A stretch of 64,000 nucleotides of DNA from Temnothorax longispinosus (Eukaryota; Arthropoda; Insecta; Hymenoptera; Formicidae). Under the pieces are notes generated by a model that did no database searches, was not told where the DNA came from, and saw only the letters and a list, made by a program, of their open reading frames with translations. Position numbers and translations under genes: made by a program. The stretch's first letter is position 1; each line of letters begins with the position of its first letter. Shown here piece after piece: positions 60,252-64,000 of this stretch. The DNA lies in contig NC_092363.1 in NCBI RefSeq assembly GCF_030848805.1, positions 992,001-1,056,000 of the forward strand. Reading direction: 5' to 3'.

Positions 60252-61669
60252 ATACACCTATTAAAGGAGAATTGAATTTGATTAACGTAGGATGTCATGT
60301 ATGAATTTTGTAACTTTCAATCTTTCCCGATGACTTAAATTGTTTTAAAATGGAAGAAGCATATTTTAACTATAGTATATTTGAGAAATTGTCGATATTG
60401 TATATTCAATATGTTTCAAATTAAAATATGATAATAACAGAGTTTAATTGTTATTGAAGAATGACTTTCATTTATCGTATTTTCTGAAGCTTAATTTACT
60501 CTTAATTAAAGATTTCTTCTATTTTCAAGCAAAGTTTAAATAACACTGAAACTGTCTTGATTAAAATAAAAATAATTATTATTTCACAAATCGTAAACAT
60601 TCATAAATTGTTAGTTGTTTGTTTTACAGATGCGTGCAATAGTTGCGATGACAACATTAACACTCGGTCCGTTTAATGTTGCAAACGCAATTATTATTGA
60701 AGAAATATAAAAAAAAATATGACGTATTTAATCCACGGTAACACTTTTTTCATTAATAACCGTAGGACAAAAAAAACATATGTTAAGTTAGTGCATTCTT
60801 TGCATAAATCAAACAGTGTCCTACCAAAAAATGGGTATGTATCGCTAGTCCTACAAGAATATTGAAAATAACATAATTTCGTAGTTGTAGTTTATGTAAT
60901 TTGGGACACATGTATTCGTAAGCAGAATCAATACTTTTTTTAAATATAATATAATTATAATATAATATAATATATATTATATTATATTATAATATAATAT
61001 AATAATAATATAATATAATAATATATATATATATATATATAATATATAATATAATATAATATATATTATATTATATTATATTATAATATAATATTATATT
61101 ATAATATAATTATAATTATAATATTATTATTATATTATTATATATTATTATTATGCGAAACTTTGGGTTTTCACGAAGTAAATTGCACAAAAAGCAGTCC
61201 ATATTTACTCATTAAGGTTATAAGTTTTTAAACAACGCTCCGACGGAAATACTTCACAGCAGCGCTCCAAGCGTTCCCCATCTCAATCAATTATGCTCAT
61301 ATCATTGACTTCATTAAAAATATTTAAAAAAATATTTAAAAAATGAGCAATTACCGTGGAATCGACAACTTCCAAGCGTAGGACTGGGAAAACGTACCAC
61401 CAAATTTGTAGGACTATGTGGCCAATTCATTATACAAATATTTACCAGGGTTGGCAAAAAACATGTTTTTTTTATTTTAAACAAAAAACATTGTTTTTTT
61501 TGTTTAAAACAATGTTTTATGTTTTATTTGTGTTTTAAACTAAGGTATAAAAAAAACATGTTTTAAACAAAAAAACATGTTTTAAACAAGCAAAAAAAAC
61601 ACGATAGCTTTGATCTATGCAAGAAGATTTAAAATAAAATATTTATGCAAGAAGATTAAAATAAAATAT
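60252..61669. repeat. AT-rich intergenic DNA with simple repeats
   Basis: No gene. 60946-61155 is almost pure AT made of 'tataatataat' words in both orientations. 61463-61593 repeats 'acatgttttaaac', preceded by 'cagggttggcaaa'. A hAT-type MITE end is possible but unproven. Confidence 0.6.
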
Positions 61670-63925
61670 TTATTGATCTGAAAGCAGCATTCGACTCCGT
61701 GAACAGAGAAAAAATTTGGGAGGCACTGAAAAGAGAAGGGATTAGTGAACAGCTGAGAACTAGGATAGAAGATCTGTACGAAGAGACAAGAAGCGTGGTA
61801 AGAGTGAAAGGAGAAAAGGGATCATGCTTTTGCATGGTCAAAGGAGTCAGACACGGATGCCCGCTGAGCGCTATGCTCTTCATACTACTGCTGGCAGATT
61901 TAGAGGAAACAATGAGAAGGGGGCAAGATGAAAGCGTGGTAGTAGGGAGAATAAAATTTTGGACGTTAGCATACGCAAACGATATAGTAGCTATAGCAGA
62001 GGACGAAGAGGAGATGAAGAGGACGATGAAAAGACTGGAGAAATATTTCGACAGAAAAAAGCTGAGAGTGAATGTAGGGAAAACAAAGGTAATGAGATTT
62101 AGGAAGGAAGTAGGTAAAATGAAGAAAATGGAATGGAAATGGATGGGAGAAAAAATAGAGGAGGTAAAGGAATTCTGATATCTAGGCTACACATTCCAAA
62201 AGAACGGAGGACAGGAGGCGCATATAAAAGAGTAAGGAAAGCTACCATAGCAATGAAACAGGTTTGGGGAATAGGAAAAAAGTTATTTGGAGGAGACTGG
62301 ATAAGAAGAATTAAGTTATACGATTCAGTCGATTCACTGGTAGCAAGCATAGCTTTATATGGAGTAGAAGTGTGAGGATGGAAAGAGAGAGAGAAAATAG
62401 AAAGAATGCACGAAAGGTATATAAGGTGGACATTGGGCCTAGACTGGAGCACACCCGGATACATGATAAGGGAGGAAACCAAGAGGGACAGAATGAGAGT
62501 AAGTGCTGGTAAAAGGGCGATGAAATACGAGGAAAAACTGGAAAGGGGAGAGGGAAATGAGATTGCAAGACAATGCTGGAAAGAAATAAAAGGGAATGTC
62601 AGGAAGGAAAAGGCAAATTGGGAAGAAGAGAGAAGGAGCTTTTATGAAAAAAGAGGATACGCAACTGAGGAGATAGAAAGGAAAAGAGGAAATGGCTGAG
62701 GCAGTATAGAGGAGATAACAAGAAGAGACAAAGACATTCAGAGTCAAGAGAGAGATGAAAGAGTAAGAGAGTCTAGATATAACAGGTGGTACAGGGAGAT
62801 AGCAGAAATTAGAAGGCCAGAATACCTAGAGAAAAAAGAGAAAGAGAAGTCCATGATCAGGATAGCGAGATTTAGGCTAGGTAATGAGATAAGAGGTGGA
62901 AGATATTGGGAACCAATAGAGAAAAGAAGCTGTAGAATATGTGGTGCAGAACCAGAGACATGGGAGCGTGTGTTAGAGCGGTGCACAAGAGGAAAGGAGG
63001 AGGAGAAGCCAGAAGGAATTGGCGAGAAGATCATAAGGATACTGAATAGTAAAAGGAGAGAGAGATAAATGGATGGCAGAGCTAGAGAGAAGAAGAAGGC
63101 AGGCTAATACAGCGGCAAGTTAGTCAGAAAGATTAGAGAATAATACAGATGATTTTTGTTGAGGAGGATAAGCGGAAGGTATTGGATTCAAAGAGAAAGG
63201 AAGAGAGCGGATTGAGGGTGAAAATGGACGAGGACAAGTCGGTGGAAACGAGGGTAAGAGAAAGAGAGGAGAAAGAAAGGAGAAAAGAGAGGAAAGAAGA
63301 GGAAAGCGGGAGGCCAAAGAGGATCATGGAGGAAGAAAGAGCGAAAAGGATGGAGGAGAATCTCCTTATGGATACGGACGAGGACGAAGCAGATAGGAAG
63401 AAAAAAGAATAGGAGAAATTTAGGATGGAAAAGAGAGATAAAAGGAGATAAAGAGAGAAGCATTAAGAGAGAGGAAGGGGAGAAGGAAGTAAGATTGTAA
63501 GAATGTAAGAATAATCTTTAATGCAGTTATTTGCAGAGTGAACGTAGAATAAGAAAGAAGGAAGGCATCAAACAAGAGGAGGGAGAGAGCCGGAAAGAAA
63601 AGGGAAGAGCAACGACAGAAAGGAGAAAGTCAGAGGGGTGCGGAATTAAAGGAAGCTGAAAGAGATGACCAGAAGGGTGCCGGATGGAAGACGAAGGGAA
63701 GGGAAATGAGATGTGAGGTCGCTCAATGACCAGGTCGGGGAAAAAAGAAATAAGAAAAATTATATTATAGATATAAAATGTATACGATTAATGATTGAAT
63801 GTATAATGTATATGATTTTATTTGTATAGCAGAATTTGTAAAGGTTTTTGGGAACGTTTTTACTGAAAAAAACGCCTTTTCAACCCAGGAAGGGGGGTGA
63901 AATAAAAATTAATTGATTGATATAT
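61670..63925 (+). pseudogene. Dead LINE: reverse transcriptase to 3' end, copy C
   Basis: A longer 3' fragment of the LINE family seen at 12.1-14.1 kb. It starts in the palm ('IDLKAAFDSVNREKI'), has 'GVRHGCPLSAMLF' and the catalytic box as 'AYANDIVAIA' (Asn for the first Asp), then stops or frame changes near 62176, 62238 and 62375. Later parts are 'RYIRWTLGLDWSTPGYMIRE', and a zinc-knuckle-like 'CRICGAEPETWERVLERC' (62930 on). A purine-rich 3' region ends around 63925 with 'aattaattgattgata', likely the LINE tail. 5' truncation is usual for LINE insertions. Confidence 0.85.
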
Positions 63926-64000
63926 ATCTTTATATTTATATGCTACACAAATAATATAGATAAAAAACTAAATAAAGGTTTAGTTTTTGTTTTTTTTTGC

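Overview
The window is nuclear DNA from an insect, most probably a hymenopteran and perhaps an ant. Evidence is AT-rich sequence, short introns with GT-AG ends, four conserved animal genes in spliced form, many small inverted-repeat DNA transposons, LINE fragments, and one broken ankyrin gene of the type found in Wolbachia and in arthropod genomes that received Wolbachia DNA. The species is an inference; there is no direct marker.

Layout. 1-14.8 kb has no intact gene. It is a nest of repeats: a 3.3-kb dispersed unit (copy 1 at 1983-3817 plus 8984-10453; copy 2 at 20943-24705) split in copy 1 by a 5-kb block holding a 2.1-kb foldback palindrome and a second foldback element with 90-bp tandem repeats, then a TIR element, a broken LINE (12.1-14.1 kb) and the ankyrin pseudogene (14.1-14.8 kb). 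15.3-18.5 kb (minus) is a ten-exon BTB-BACK-Kelch gene of the KLHL1/4/5 group with a 159-bp MITE in coding exon 9. 20.9-27 kb is again repeat. 27.4-32.2 kb (minus) is MARCHF5, a mitochondrial-type membrane RING-CH ubiquitin ligase, with a 1.68-kb near-perfect hairpin in one intron. 33-46 kb is gene-free and shows four-level nesting of elements, a second copy of the foldback repeat, tRNA-derived repeats and several TTAA-flanked palindromes. 47.07-49.31 kb (plus) is CNOT7/Pop2, the deadenylase of the CCR4-NOT complex, with a GC-rich leader. 50.8-59.2 kb (plus) is mesh, the smooth septate junction protein, whose two alternative last exons give different membrane anchors and tails. 61.7-63.9 kb is a second dead LINE.

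The four genes are unrelated in function (substrate adaptor for ubiquitination, membrane ubiquitin ligase, mRNA deadenylase, epithelial junction protein) and show no sign of joint regulation. Exon borders were derived by joining GT-AG sites so that reading phase and family sequence stay continuous; they are predictions without transcript support. The most notable observations are the MITE that truncates the Kelch gene, the MARCHF5 intronic hairpin, the foldback element with amplified 90-bp units, the mutually exclusive mesh tails, and the ankyrin pseudogene of probable bacterial-symbiont origin.
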